Counted from the stretch's first letter, positions 8,117-17,509 are shown. The stretch: DNA of 64,000 nt from Nocardioides gansuensis (GCF_003076135.1 NZ_QDGZ01000001.1:806001-870000); one strand, 5' to 3'. The notes: a model not told the origin generated them from the sequence alone. Translations and numbers: made by a program.

Positions 8117-8473
8117 ATGGAGATCGCGCGGTTGGTCCTGCTGTTCGTCCACATCCTCGGCTTCGCCGCCCTGCTCGGCGGCCTGCTCGTCCAGGCCCGC
8201 GACGGGGAGAAGTCGGTCAACGCGGCCATGCGCGACGGAGCCGGCACGGCCTTCCTCGCCGGCCTGCTCCTCGTCGGTGTCCTGGAGGCGGGGGACGAAC
8301 CCGTCAACCACGCCAAGATCGGCATGAAGTTCGCGATCGGCCTGGTCATCCTGGTCCTCGTGATGGCCAACACCCGCAAGCCGCGGATCCCGCAGGGCCT
8401 GTACGCCGGACTGCTGGCGTTGACGGTCGCCAACGTCGCCGTCGCGGTGTTCTGGTCGCCCGCCCACGCCTAG
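8117..8473 (+). CDS. Small four-helix membrane protein, unknown function
   Basis: A 118-residue hydrophobic protein with about four membrane segments (roughly 4-23, 39-56, 69-84 and 94-113). Only short charged loops carry features (ARDGEKSV, AGDEPVNHAK, NTRKPRIPQG). I do not recognise a specific family; it resembles small integral membrane proteins often left as hypothetical in actinobacteria. The start is fixed by the promoter 7 nt upstream. It is divergent from the hemerythrin gene and 47 nt upstream of pcrA, which has its own promoter. Confidence 0.75.
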   Translation: MEIARLVLLFVHILGFAALLGGLLVQARDGEKSVNAAMRDGAGTAFLAGLLLVGVLEAGDEPVNHAKIGMKFAIGLVILVLVMANTRKPRIPQGLYAGLLALTVANVAVAVFWSPAHA

Positions 8474-8505
8474 AGCGCGGTTCTCCCGCTGTCGGCGTCG
8501 CCACG

Positions 8506-8511
8506 TAGGCT
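8506..8511 (+). promoter_or_regulatory. Leaderless -10 box of pcrA
   Basis: TAGGCT ends 9 nt before ATG 8521. No clear ribosome binding site is present. Confidence 0.6.
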
Positions 8512-8520
8512 GGCGGCGAG

Positions 8521-10938
8521 ATGAGCATCCCCTCCCCGCTGCCCGGACTGGACGACGTCACCCCCGCCGAGGAGCCTCGGACGACGCGCCGTGGGCCGTC
8601 CGCCGACGAGCTCCTCGAGGGCCTCAACGAGCCCCAGCGCGCGGCGGTCGTGCACGCCGGCGCGCCGTTGCTCGTCGTCGCGGGGGCGGGCTCGGGCAAG
8701 ACCCGGGTGCTCACCCGCCGGATCGCCTGGCTGGTCTCGGAGCGCAAGGCCCACCCGGGCTCGATCCTGGCCATCACCTTCACCAACAAGGCCGCCGCCG
8801 AGATGAAGGAGCGGGTGGAGCAGCTGGTCGGCCGGCGCGCCCGGGTGATGTGGGTGAGCACGTTCCACTCGGCCTGCGTGCGCATCCTGCGCAAGGAGAT
8901 CGACCGGTTCGGCTACAAGTCCAGCTTCTCGATCTACGACGCGGCCGACTCCAAGCGGCTGATGACCCTGGTGCTGCGCGACCTCGACCTGGACCCGAAG
9001 CGCTACCAGCCGGGCGCCGTCCTCCACTGGGTCTCCAACCACAAGAACGAGCTGCGCGACCCCGAGGAGGCCGCGAAGGACACGCGCAACGGCTTCGAGG
9101 AGGCCTACGCCACGGCGTACAAGACCTATCAGGCCCGCCTGCGCGACGCGCACGCCCTCGACTTCGACGACCTGATCATGATGACCGTCCACCTGTTCCA
9201 GGCGTTCCCCGACGTCCGGGAGCTCTACCGTCGGCGGTTCCGCCACGTCCTCGTCGACGAATACCAGGACACCAACCACGCGCAGTACGCCCTGATCCAC
9301 CAGCTCTGCGGCCAGGACCTGGAGGAGACCGGCTCGGAGGCCGTCCCGCCGAGCGAGCTGATGGTGGTGGGCGACGCCGACCAGTCGATCTACGCCTTCC
9401 GCGGCGCCAACATCCGCAACATCCTCGACTTCGAGCAGGACTTCCCCGACGCGGTCACGATCCTGCTGGAGCAGAACTACCGCTCCACGCAGACGATCCT
9501 CACGGCGGCCAACTCCGTCATCAAGAACAACGCCGGCCGCAAGGAGAAGCGCCTGTGGTCCGAGGCGGGCGACGGAGAGCGGATCGTCGGCTACGTCGCC
9601 GACGACGAGCACGACGAGGCGCGGTTCGTCAGCGAGGAGATCGACCGGCTGGTCGACGAGGCCGGCCTCCGTGCCGCCGACGTCGCGGTGTTCTACCGCA
9701 CCAACGCGCAGTCCCGGGTGTTCGAGGAGGTTTTCATCCGCACCGGCCAGCCCTACAAGGTGGTCGGCGGGGTCCGGTTCTACGAGCGCCGCGAGGTGCG
9801 CGACGCGCTGGCCTACCTGCGGATGCTGGTCAACACGGCCGACGAGATCTCGCTCCGCCGGGTGCTCAACACCCCCAAGCGCGGCATCGGCGAGCGGGCC
9901 GAGGCGTGCATCGCGGCGCTCGCCGAGCGCGACCGGACCACCTTCTGGGAGGCGCTGACCCGCGCCGCCGACGCCCCGGGGCTGGCGACCAGGTCGCTGC
10001 GCAACATCGAGGGCTTCGTCGCGATGGTGCAGGAGCTCCAGTCGATGGTCGACGCGGGGGAGCGGGCCGACGTGGTGCTCGAGTCGGTGCTCGAGCGCTC
10101 GGGCTACCTCGCCGAGCTGGAGTCCAGCGACGACCCGCAGGACGCGACCCGGGTGGAGAATCTCGCCGAGCTCGTCGCGGTCGCGCGGGAGTTCTCCGAC
10201 GACCCCCAGGCCGGTCCTTCCGCAGACCCCTCCGACGTGGAGGCCGGCACGGTCGCCCCCGGGCTGCGCGACTTCCTCGAGCGGGTGGCGCTCGTGGCCG
10301 ACAGCGACCAGATCCCCGACTCGCCCGACGGCGACGACTCCGGCGTCGTCACCCTGATGACCCTGCACACGGCCAAGGGGCTGGAGTTCCCCGTCGTGTT
10401 CCTCACCGGCCTCGAGGACGGTGTCTTCCCCCACCAGCGGTCCCTGGGCGACCAGCCCGAGCTCGAGGAGGAGCGGCGGCTCGCCTACGTCGGCGTCACC
10501 CGGGCGCGCGAGCGGCTCTACATCTCCCGCGCCATGGTGCGCTCCGCGTGGGGGGCGCCGTCCCACAACCCCGCGTCACGCTTCCTCGACGAGCTGCCCG
10601 TCGACCTCGTCGACTGGCGGCGCACCGAGGCTGCCCAGACCCGGTGGGGACGTCCCGACCTGGCCAGTGGCTCGCCCGCCCGTCTCGGCGCACCCACGGC
10701 GGCCGGCCGGCGCAACTTCTCCTCGGCCGCGGCCCGCGCCGACGCGATGGCCAAGGCCAAGCCGGCGCGCGAGATCCCGTCGCTGGAGCCCGGCGACCGG
10801 GTCGTGCACGACTCGTTCGGCCTCGGCACGGTCGTCGCTCTCGAGGGAGCGGCGGAGAAGGCGGTCGCCTCGATCGACTTCGGCTCGGAAGGCGTCAAGC
10901 GGCTGCTGCTGCGCTACGCGCCGGTGGAGAAGCTCTAG
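8521..10938 (+). CDS. pcrA: ATP-dependent DNA helicase PcrA/UvrD
   Basis: An 805-residue superfamily 1A helicase for repair and replication-fork maintenance. All motifs are present in order: I VVAGAGSGKTRVL, Ia ITFTNKAAAEM, II VLVDEYQDT, III VVGDADQSIYAFRG, IV LEQNYRST, V TLHTAKGLEF and VI RLAYVGVTRARERLY. A Tudor-like C-terminal domain follows (LEPGDRVVHDSFGLGTVV, about 755-805), which in PcrA contacts RNA polymerase. The stop codon is the TAG of CTAG at 10935-10938, the same palindrome that gives the convergent M23 gene its stop. Confidence 0.95.
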   Translation: MSIPSPLPGLDDVTPAEEPRTTRRGPSADELLEGLNEPQRAAVVHAGAPLLVVAGAGSGKTRVLTRRIAWLVSERKAHPGSILAITFTNKAAAEMKERVEQLVGRRARVMWVSTFHSACVRILRKEIDRFGYKSSFSIYDAADSKRLMTLVLRDLDLDPKRYQPGAVLHWVSNHKNELRDPEEAAKDTRNGFEEAYATAYKTYQARLRDAHALDFDDLIMMTVHLFQAFPDVRELYRRRFRHVLVDEYQDTNHAQYALIHQLCGQDLEETGSEAVPPSELMVVGDADQSIYAFRGANIRNILDFEQDFPDAVTILLEQNYRSTQTILTAANSVIKNNAGRKEKRLWSEAGDGERIVGYVADDEHDEARFVSEEIDRLVDEAGLRAADVAVFYRTNAQSRVFEEVFIRTGQPYKVVGGVRFYERREVRDALAYLRMLVNTADEISLRRVLNTPKRGIGERAEACIAALAERDRTTFWEALTRAADAPGLATRSLRNIEGFVAMVQELQSMVDAGERADVVLESVLERSGYLAELESSDDPQDATRVENLAELVAVAREFSDDPQAGPSADPSDVEAGTVAPGLRDFLERVALVADSDQIPDSPDGDDSGVVTLMTLHTAKGLEFPVVFLTGLEDGVFPHQRSLGDQPELEEERRLAYVGVTRARERLYISRAMVRSAWGAPSHNPASRFLDELPVDLVDWRRTEAAQTRWGRPDLASGSPARLGAPTAAGRRNFSSAAARADAMAKAKPAREIPSLEPGDRVVHDSFGLGTVVALEGAAEKAVASIDFGSEGVKRLLLRYAPVEKL

Positions 10939-11777
10939 GGGTTGAGCCCGTGCTGGACCAGCGCGGTCCAGGGGTCGACCGGGTCGCCGCCGCCGGGGCG
11001 CACCTCGATGTGGAGGTGCGGGCCCGTCGAGTTGCCAGTGGAGCCGACTGTGCCGATGACCTCGCCGCCGCGCACGACGTCGCCGACGTCGACGAGGAAG
11101 CTGGTCTGGTGGCAGTACCAGATCTCGGTGCCGTCCTCGAGGGTCACCACGGTCTTGTTGCCGTAGGAGCCGTCGTAGCCGACCTCGGTCACGACGCCGT
11201 TGGCGACGGAGTGGATCGGGGAGCCGGTGGGGGCCGACATGTCGAGGCCGGTGTGGACGCTGGCCCACAGCGACGAGGACTGGCCGAACGTGGCGCTGAT
11301 CCGGTAGCTGGTGAGCGGCAGCACCCACAGGTTCTTCTTGATCTTGGCTGCCTGCTTCTCGGCACTCTGCGCGAGCTGCTCGAGCACGGCGTTGCGCTGC
11401 TCGGCCTGGGCCTCGGTCTGCTCGACCAGCTCCTGGTCGGCGGCGTCGGCCAGCGCGTCGCGGCGGGAGTCACGGCTCACCACGACGTCGCGGCGGCTGA
11501 GGGCGGAGGTGGCGTTGGTGAGGCCGAGGGCCATGCCGCCGGAGGCAGAGGGGGTGGTGTGCTGCGCCACGTAGCCGTCGAGGTCGGTGCCGGAGGCGCT
11601 GACGGCACCGCCCGCGGAGACGGCCAGCGCGGTGACGCCGAGGAGGATCGGGGTGGAGGGGAGGGCCTTCATCAACGGGCTGCGACTTGGCTGCTTGACG
11701 GCCCTGCGCTTGCCCGCTGTGGATGGGGTCGCCGGGGTCCGTTGGCCTTCGCCGCGTACCGCGCGATGGTTGCCCAT
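10935..11777 (-). CDS. M23 (LytM) family metallopeptidase, secreted
   Basis: A 280-residue cell-wall peptidase candidate. A long basic N-terminus precedes a hydrophobic export segment (about 38-58, ILLGVTALAVSAGGAVSASG). A glutamate/alanine-rich coiled coil follows (about 100-150, ADQELVEQTEAQAEQR). The C-terminal LytM domain has zinc motifs HTGLDMSAP and HLHIEV. Coiled-coil plus M23 proteins either cut peptidoglycan or activate amidases. The intact HxxxD and HxH ligands favour an active enzyme. The ATG at 11777 was chosen because GAGGGA lies 7 nt upstream; the in-frame ATG at 11864 lacks such a site. It shares the CTAG stop palindrome with pcrA. Confidence 0.88.
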   Translation of the reverse strand: MGNHRAVRGEGQRTPATPSTAGKRRAVKQPSRSPLMKALPSTPILLGVTALAVSAGGAVSASGTDLDGYVAQHTTPSASGGMALGLTNATSALSRRDVVVSRDSRRDALADAADQELVEQTEAQAEQRNAVLEQLAQSAEKQAAKIKKNLWVLPLTSYRISATFGQSSSLWASVHTGLDMSAPTGSPIHSVANGVVTEVGYDGSYGNKTVVTLEDGTEIWYCHQTSFLVDVGDVVRGGEVIGTVGSTGNSTGPHLHIEVRPGGGDPVDPWTALVQHGLNP

Positions 11778-11824
11778 GTAGTAGTCCCTCAGGTGGTGAT
11801 GCCGGTCCCCCGAATCGAGGCCCG

Positions 11825-11830
11825 ACTGTA
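11825..11830 (-). promoter_or_regulatory. Possible -10 upstream of the M23 gene
   Basis: TACAGT on the minus strand, 47 nt before ATG 11777. The 11778-12054 interval serves the divergent M23 and sucC genes. I found no recognisable riboswitch in it, though c-di-AMP riboswitches are known upstream of some actinobacterial cell-wall hydrolases. Confidence 0.3.
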
Positions 11831-12000
11831 ACGGAAAGATCACGACGCCGGAAATCCGCGTCACGCAGAAGTGTGGATGACGTCCGAGTCGCCCGCCGGC
11901 GGATCACCCTAGACGGGCCCTCTCCCCGCCTGGGCTGTGGGGTGGCTCACGTGCAGGTCTGCAGGCGGACCCGCACTGTCTGTGACCCCGCTGACAGGTC

Positions 12001-12006
12001 TAGGGT
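12001..12006 (+). promoter_or_regulatory. Candidate -10 of sucCD
   Basis: TAGGGT at 12001-12006 would give a leader of about 40 nt before GTG 12055, consistent with the AAGGA ribosome binding site there. A convincing -35 is not visible. Confidence 0.45.
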
Positions 12007-12054
12007 GCCCAGTGGATTTCCCAGACTCTCAATATGAAGAAAAGGACTGGGTTC

Positions 12055-13221
12055 GTGGACCTGATGGAATACCAGGCGAAGGAGCTCTTCGCCAAGCATG
12101 GTGTGACAACCACCCTGGGCAAGGTCGTCGAGACCGCCGAGGACGCGAGGGCCGCCGCCGAGGAGTTCGGCTTCTGTGTCGTCAAGGCGCAGGTCAAGGC
12201 CGGTGGCCGTGGCAAGGCCGGTGGCGTGAAGCTCGCCAAGACCCCGGAGGAGGCGTTCGAGCACGCGTCCAACATCCTGGGCATGGAGATCAAGGGCCTC
12301 ACGGTCAACCGCGTGCTGGTCACCCCGGCCACGCCGCCGGTCGAGGAGTACTACTTCTCCTTCCTGCTCGACCGCTCCAACCGCTCGCACCTGTGCATCG
12401 CCTCCGTCGAGGGCGGCGTGGAGATCGAGGAGGTCGCCAAGACCAACCCCGACGCCGTCAAGAAGATCCCGGTCGACGCGCTCGAGGGGGTCACCCCGGA
12501 GAAGGCCGCCGCGATCGTCGATGAGGCGAAGTTCCCCGCCGAGCTGCGCGACCAGGCCATCGAGATGGTGCAGAGGCTCTGGGAGGTGTACGTCGAGGAG
12601 GACGCCACCCTCGTCGAGGTGAACCCGCTGGCCCGCCTCGAGGGCGACAAGCTCGAGGCCCTCGACGGCAAGGTGTCGCTCGATGACAACGCCTCCGAGA
12701 TCCGTCACCCGGACCACCACGCGTTCGAGATCCGCGAGGAGGCCGACCCGCTCGAGGCGAAGGCCAAGGACAAGGGCCTCAACTACGTCAAGCTCGACGG
12801 TGCCGTCGGCATCATCGGCAACGGCGCGGGCCTGGTCATGTCGACCCTCGACGTCGTCGCCTACGCCGGCGAGGCCCACGGCGGCGTCAAGCCCGCCAAC
12901 TTCCTCGACATCGGTGGCGGCGCCAACGCCCAGGTGATGGCCGACGGTCTCGACGTCATCCTGAACGACGAGCAGGTCAAGTCGGTGTTCGTCAACGTCT
13001 TCGGCGGCATCACCGCCTGCGACGAGGTGGCCAACGGCATCAAGGGCGCCCTGGAGATCCTCGGTGATGCGGCGACCAAGCCCCTCGTCGTACGCCTCGA
13101 CGGCAACAACGTCGAGGAGGGCCGACGGATCCTCAACGAGCTGAACCACCCGCTGGTGACCCAGGTCGACACCATGGACGGCGCGGCCGACAAGGCCGCC
13201 GAGCTCGCCCACCAGGCCTGA
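12055..13221 (+). CDS. sucC: Succinyl-CoA synthetase beta subunit
   Basis: A 388-residue ATP-grasp subunit of the TCA-cycle enzyme that interconverts succinyl-CoA and succinate with nucleotide phosphorylation. It begins (M)[15 protein letters not shown], has the [16 protein letters not shown] nucleotide loop near 45-60 and a C-terminal CoA-ligase domain with NFLDIGGGA and FVNVFGGI. The frame also opens at ATG 12034, but GTG 12055 has AAGGA 8 nt upstream and gives the usual family length. sucD follows 20 nt downstream, as expected for the alpha2beta2 enzyme. Confidence 0.95.
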   Translation: MDLMEYQAKELFAKHGVTTTLGKVVETAEDARAAAEEFGFCVVKAQVKAGGRGKAGGVKLAKTPEEAFEHASNILGMEIKGLTVNRVLVTPATPPVEEYYFSFLLDRSNRSHLCIASVEGGVEIEEVAKTNPDAVKKIPVDALEGVTPEKAAAIVDEAKFPAELRDQAIEMVQRLWEVYVEEDATLVEVNPLARLEGDKLEALDGKVSLDDNASEIRHPDHHAFEIREEADPLEAKAKDKGLNYVKLDGAVGIIGNGAGLVMSTLDVVAYAGEAHGGVKPANFLDIGGGANAQVMADGLDVILNDEQVKSVFVNVFGGITACDEVANGIKGALEILGDAATKPLVVRLDGNNVEEGRRILNELNHPLVTQVDTMDGAADKAAELAHQA

Positions 13222-13241
13222 GAGCGGAGAGAAGAAGAAAG

Positions 13242-14123
13242 ATGTCGATCTACCTCAACAAGGACTCGAAGATCATCGTCCAGGGCATGACGGGTGGGAT
13301 GGGCTCCAAGCACACCACCCTGATGCTCGAGGCCGGCTCCAACATCGTGGGCGGCGTCAACGCCCGCAAGGCCGGCACCACGGTCGAGCTCGCGGGCCAG
13401 GAGCTCCCCGTGTTCGGCTCCGTCAAGGAGGCCATGGCCGAGACGGGCGCTGACGTGTCGGTCGTCTTCGTGCCGCCGGCCTTCACCAAGGACGCCTGCA
13501 TCGAGGCCATCGACGCGGGCATCGGCCTGCTCGTGGTCATCACCGAGGGCGTGCCGGTGCAGGACACCGCCGAGGTCTTCGCCTACCTCGAGGGCAAGTC
13601 CACCCGGATGATCGGCCCGAACTGCCCCGGCATCATCACGCCGGAGGAGTCGCTGGCCGGCATCACGCCGCACACCATCGCGGGCAAGGGCCCGATCGGC
13701 CTGGTGTCGAAGTCCGGCACGCTGACCTACCAGATGATGTACGAGCTGCGTGACTTCGGCTTCTCGACCGCCATCGGCATCGGCGGCGACCCGATCATCG
13801 GCACCACGCACATCGACGCCCTCGAGGCCTTCGAGAACGACCCGGAGACCAAGGCGATCGTGATGATCGGCGAGATCGGCGGCGACGCCGAGGAGCGTGC
13901 CGCGGCCTACATCAAGGACCACGTCACCAAGCCGGTCGTCGGCTACGTCGCGGGCTTCACCGCCCCCGAGGGCAAGACGATGGGCCACGCCGGCGCCATC
14001 GTGTCCGGCTCGTCCGGCACCGCCCAGGCCAAGAAGGAGGCCCTCGAGGCCGTCGGCGTCAAGGTCGGCAAGACGCCGTCCGAGACGGCGGCCCTGATGC
14101 GCGAGGTCCTGCAGAGCCTCTGA
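13242..14123 (+). CDS. sucD: Succinyl-CoA synthetase alpha subunit
   Basis: A 293-residue partner of SucC. The N-terminal CoA-binding Rossmann domain includes [23 protein letters not shown] and [11 protein letters not shown]. The C-terminal half holds the phospho-histidine: [14 protein letters not shown] with His249. [10 protein letters not shown] and [13 protein letters not shown] are also typical. The AGCGGAGAGAAG stretch supplies the ribosome binding site. The gene is followed by a strong hairpin at 14135-14166. Confidence 0.95.
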   Translation: MSIYLNKDSKIIVQGMTGGMGSKHTTLMLEAGSNIVGGVNARKAGTTVELAGQELPVFGSVKEAMAETGADVSVVFVPPAFTKDACIEAIDAGIGLLVVITEGVPVQDTAEVFAYLEGKSTRMIGPNCPGIITPEESLAGITPHTIAGKGPIGLVSKSGTLTYQMMYELRDFGFSTAIGIGGDPIIGTTHIDALEAFENDPETKAIVMIGEIGGDAEERAAAYIKDHVTKPVVGYVAGFTAPEGKTMGHAGAIVSGSSGTAQAKKEALEAVGVKVGKTPSETAALMREVLQSL

Positions 14124-14134
14124 TCCACCCTCGC

Positions 14135-14166
14135 GAGGGCCTGGCAGCTGCGGCTGCCGGGCCCTC
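14135..14166 (+). terminator. Terminator hairpin after sucCD
   Basis: GAGGGCCTGGCAGC, a TGCG loop, then GCTGCCGGGCCCTC: 14 pairs with one T-G wobble, 11 nt after the sucD stop. There is no long T run, as is common in high-GC actinobacteria. It also lies between convergent genes. Confidence 0.75.
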
Positions 14167-14189
14167 GTGCGATGTCAGGGGGTACGCCG

Positions 14190-15017
14190 TCACTCGCCGT
14201 CGCAGCCGTCCTCGCTGTAGACGCACAGGGACCGGACCACGGGTTCGGAGCGCGCCTGCAGGTCGTCGACCGCAGCCTGCATGACCCGGGCCAGCTGCCC
14301 GGTGCCCTCGTGGTAGGTCTGGTGGAGGAGCAGGGCGTTGCCGACCCGCACCAGGAGGTAGACGGTGCCCATGCCTGTAGGCCCGTCCTTGTCGAGATAG
14401 TGGTCGACGTAGGCGAACGACTCCTCGCCAGCGGCGGATGCCAGGGGCACCGGCTGGATCGCGGCCGCGCCCGGCTCTGCGGCGGGGCAGGTCTCGACCT
14501 CCTTGCGCACCCTGGCCAGCGCCTCCTCGGCGCTGGCGCCGTCGCGGTAGACCGCCAGGGTGCGGAACTCCCCACCCGACTTCCCGTCCGACCAGGCCGC
14601 CCACGCGCCGTCGAGGCTGTCCTCGATCGTCCACGCCGGCTGCCGGTCGCCGCAGGGGTGGAGGCTCAGCAGGGCGTCGAGGCGCTGCAGGCTCTCGGCC
14701 TCCGCCGGGTCGAGGGGGCCGGTCTGCGCCGGGATTGCCGGGTCCAGGGCCATGCCGTCGGTGAGCGGGAAGTCCTCGGCGATCGTGATGACCCACTCGT
14801 GCGGGCTCGGCGTCTCCACGGGGTCGATGGCTCGCCCGCCACCACCCGCCGAGAGGGCGACCGGAGCGGCGATCGCGGCCACGGCGGCGACGGCCGCCAG
14901 GGCCGTCGCGGCGCGGGTGCGGCGCCGGCGGCGGTCGCCGAGGCGGCGTACCTCCGCGGCGGGCAGCGCAGGCTGCGGGAGCTCACGGGTGAGCTCGTCG
15001 AAGATCGGGTCAGGCAT
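14190..15017 (-). CDS. Membrane-anchored extracytoplasmic protein partnered with an ECF sigma factor
   Basis: A 275-residue protein overlapping the upstream sigma factor gene by 8 nt. A short cytoplasmic N-terminus (1-34, with the basic cluster RRLGDRRRRRTR) precedes one membrane segment (about 36-57). An extracytoplasmic domain of ~215 residues follows with cysteines in HPCGDR, ETCPAAEP, LCVYSEDGC. The gene order and topology match an anti-sigma or sensor partner, but no zinc-binding anti-sigma motif (HxxxCxxC) is present. The role is inferred from position only. Confidence 0.75.
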   Translation of the reverse strand: MPDPIFDELTRELPQPALPAAEVRRLGDRRRRRTRAATALAAVAAVAAIAAPVALSAGGGGRAIDPVETPSPHEWVITIAEDFPLTDGMALDPAIPAQTGPLDPAEAESLQRLDALLSLHPCGDRQPAWTIEDSLDGAWAAWSDGKSGGEFRTLAVYRDGASAEEALARVRKEVETCPAAEPGAAAIQPVPLASAAGEESFAYVDHYLDKDGPTGMGTVYLLVRVGNALLLHQTYHEGTGQLARVMQAAVDDLQARSEPVVRSLCVYSEDGCDGE

Positions 15018-15513
15018 GGGTGGCTCCCTCGGCGGAGGCGGTGTCGGCGAGCAGGGCGGCGAGGGCGGTGCGGCCGCGGCTGAGCCTGGCCTTGACCGTG
15101 CCCTCGGGGGCGCCGACCTCGCGCGCCACCTCGCTCACCGGCAGGTCGGCGAGGTGGTGGAGCACCAGGACCAGGCGCTGGGCCTCGGGCAGCCGCTGGA
15201 GCGCCGCGACGACGGCGACGTGCGTCTCCGTGGGCGGCGGGGACTGGGACGGCGCGGCCAGGGCCCGGTCGACCGGGCGGCGGCCGCGGACGACGCGGCG
15301 CCAGCGGCTCACCGCGAGGCGGTGGGCGGTGGTGCGGACCCATGCCTCGGGGTGGCCGTCGGCCGACAGCTGCCGGCGGTGTGCCCAGGCCCGGACGAAC
15401 GCCTCCTGCACGCACTCTTCGGCCTCGTCGCGGCTCCCGACCAGCGCATGGACCTGCGCGACGACGCGGCCGTACGACGCGGCGTAGAAGTCGTCGAAGT
15501 CGTGTTCGTCCAT
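15010..15513 (-). CDS. ECF sigma factor (SigE-like family)
   Basis: A 167-residue RNA polymerase sigma factor. Region 2 covers about 5-70 (FYAASYGRVVAQVHALVGS, CVQEAFVRAWAH). Region 4 covers about 105-155 (LQRLPEAQRLVLVLHHLADL then SEVAREVGAPEGTVKARLSRG). An acidic-proline linker separates them. GAGGGG lies close upstream of the ATG at 15513. The gene overlaps the membrane-anchored partner downstream, as in sigma/anti-sigma operons. The target regulon cannot be told from this window. Confidence 0.9.
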   Translation of the reverse strand: MDEHDFDDFYAASYGRVVAQVHALVGSRDEAEECVQEAFVRAWAHRRQLSADGHPEAWVRTTAHRLAVSRWRRVVRGRRPVDRALAAPSQSPPPTETHVAVVAALQRLPEAQRLVLVLHHLADLPVSEVAREVGAPEGTVKARLSRGRTALAALLADTASAEGATHA

Positions 15514-15616
15514 CCCGGTCCCCTCGTGAGGTGCGTACAGCAGTCATACGCCTCACCGGCCGGTCCGGTTGCAGGGTTGGCCGAATCAGCTGATCGGGTT
15601 CCGGGTGCAGGCGGGT

Positions 15617-17509
15617 TCAGCGGCCGGGAAGGTCCGCCAGCCGCTCCAGCGCCCGCCGGGCCACGGCCCGGAAGTCGGCGCTGCTCATGCTCATCCGGGC
15701 CGTCGGGGTGAGGCCGACCTGGGAGACGGCGGTGCCGTTGCGCATGATCGCCATCAGGAACGGCACGGCGCGGTCGTCGGAAATCTCGATGTCGAGCCGC
15801 CAGACACTGAGCTCCCGGTCACGACCCTCCACCTGCTCGAGCCCGGTCACGCTGGTGCCGAGGTTGGCCTCCGCGCAGGCCCGCACCTTGCGGCGTACGG
15901 CGTCGACGAAGGCGCGCGCGTCCTTCTCGGAGAGCCGGCCGACCGTCTGGGTCAGGCCGAAGGAGCCTGCGTCCTTCACCTCGGGGAAGAGGAAGGTGCG
16001 GGTCAGGTTGCGGCGGATGCCGCGGCCGCCGAAGCTCGTCCGGTCGCACGCCGTCGCCGCTACGTTGGTGCTCGCCGGCTCGGCGTCGGTGCCCACCCAG
16101 GGACCCACCGCGCGGGTGACGGGTGGGAGGTCGGCGGCGACGAGCATGCCGCGCGGCGGGCCGACGGGGAGCGGAGGCACGTTCCGGGCGCGCGGAGGGG
16201 CGGCGCACGTGCCGCTGCCGGGATTGGCGCACAGTCCGTTGACGGCCGCCGCCAGCGCAGCAGCGGCCTGCTCGGTGGGCACGCTGCCGGTGGCGACCTG
16301 CGCCATCGTAGTGACCGTGAGGCGGCCGCTGCGGGCGACGGCGACGCTGATCGTGGCGGGCTCGCGGGTCCAGGAGCGGAGGGTGAAGAGGGCGGCGTCG
16401 TCGCCCACGCCGCGCACCTCGTGGGTCTCGAGGAGCTGCGTGCGCGGGGCGGCGCAGCCGGCGTACCACGAGCGCGCCGTGCGGAAGGCGGCCGCGGCGG
16501 TCCGCTCGTCGCTGGAGAGCTCGACGAGCTCGACGGCGCGGCCGACCACGACGTCGCGCCGTACCCGCTTCACGACGGTGCGGCGGCCCCGCTTGACCTC
16601 CTTGCGGCGGGTGACCTGCTCGGTCCCCGAGAAGGTGCGCACCAGCGAGCCGACGCCCCGGGGATCGGCGAACTGGGTCTGCTGGCACGGCAGCACCACG
16701 CCGTCACCGCGCAGGTTGTCCCAGGTGTTCCTCTCCGACCAGTCGAGCCGACGGGCATAGCGGGTCACCTGGTCCTGGGCCAGCAGCTCCTCGGGGGAGA
16801 TCGTGGCCTCCGCCGCCGGGTCGGCGGGAGGCGGGAGCATCCGTGCCCCCGGGGCCACGCGCTCCTCGCGCAGGCTGATCGGCTCTGCGCCACCCGCGGC
16901 GACGATGGTGCCGGACCCGACCAGCGCGGCGACCGCCACGCCGACGCCGACCAGCGTGTGGGTGCGCCGCCGGGCGGTCCCGGCGCGGCGCACGATGGAG
17001 CTGCGGGGCCACCGGCTGCCGGCCACGACGACCCGGAGGCGGTCGATCATCGTGCGGACCTGCGTGCTGTCGACGTCACGGTCTATCGCGAAGCGGGCGG
17101 TGGCTGTCTGGAGGCAGCGCTCCGCCTCGGCCCGGGGCAGGTTGACGACCCGGGCGATCTCGGCGAGCGGGAGAGGGGTCAGGGCCGTCAGCACGAGCGT
17201 GCGACGCTCGGGACCCGACAGCCGGGCGAGGGCGTCGAGGATGCTGCGCAGCTCGGGGTCGAGCGTGCGCTCGCGGTGCCAGGGGCGCGCCGTGTGGCGG
17301 CGCTGCGCCCGGCCGTGGGCGAGCGGCCGGAGCCAGCCGACGGGGTCCTCGAGGCGCGACACGGCCCGCCAGTGGTGCCAGGCCACGGCGAAGGCGTCGC
17401 GCACCGCCGTGCGCGAGGCGGGCAGGTCGCCGGTCAGCGCGAAGGTCTCGAGCAGGAGCTGGTCACGGGTCGAGACGTAGAAGGCATCGAACTCGTCCGG
17501 ACTCCTCAT
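15617..17509 (-). CDS. Sigma-70-like N-terminus fused to a membrane segment and large extracytoplasmic domain
   Basis: A 630-residue protein of unusual make-up. Residues 1-75 resemble ECF sigma region 2 (DEFDAFYVSTRDQLLLETFALTGD ... AFAVAWHHW). Residues 85-145 resemble region 4 (LARLSGPERRTLVLTALTPL then LAEIARVVNLPRAEAERCLQ). A basic linker leads to one membrane helix (185-206). About 420 extracytoplasmic residues follow, with several cysteines and no domain I recognise. The sigma-like part is tied to the membrane, so it may be a sequestered or non-functional sigma module that reports an outside signal. It is adjacent to, and on the same strand as, the ECF sigma pair. The start is fixed by a -10 box 9 nt upstream. 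Confidence 0.8.
   Translation of the reverse strand: MRSPDEFDAFYVSTRDQLLLETFALTGDLPASRTAVRDAFAVAWHHWRAVSRLEDPVGWLRPLAHGRAQRRHTARPWHRERTLDPELRSILDALARLSGPERRTLVLTALTPLPLAEIARVVNLPRAEAERCLQTATARFAIDRDVDSTQVRTMIDRLRVVVAGSRWPRSSIVRRAGTARRRTHTLVGVGVAVAALVGSGTIVAAGGAEPISLREERVAPGARMLPPPADPAAEATISPEELLAQDQVTRYARRLDWSERNTWDNLRGDGVVLPCQQTQFADPRGVGSLVRTFSGTEQVTRRKEVKRGRRTVVKRVRRDVVVGRAVELVELSSDERTAAAAFRTARSWYAGCAAPRTQLLETHEVRGVGDDAALFTLRSWTREPATISVAVARSGRLTVTTMAQVATGSVPTEQAAAALAAAVNGLCANPGSGTCAAPPRARNVPPLPVGPPRGMLVAADLPPVTRAVGPWVGTDAEPASTNVAATACDRTSFGGRGIRRNLTRTFLFPEVKDAGSFGLTQTVGRLSEKDARAFVDAVRRKVRACAEANLGTSVTGLEQVEGRDRELSVWRLDIEISDDRAVPFLMAIMRNGTAVSQVGLTPTARMSMSSADFRAVARRALERLADLPGR

Noticed and set aside
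8470..10566. 698-residue minus-strand open frame
   Set aside because: Entirely antisense to pcrA; typical high-GC shadow frame with no domain.
11778..12000. c-di-AMP (ydaO) riboswitch before the M23 gene
   Set aside because: The family context is suggestive, but I could not assemble the conserved stems from the sequence.
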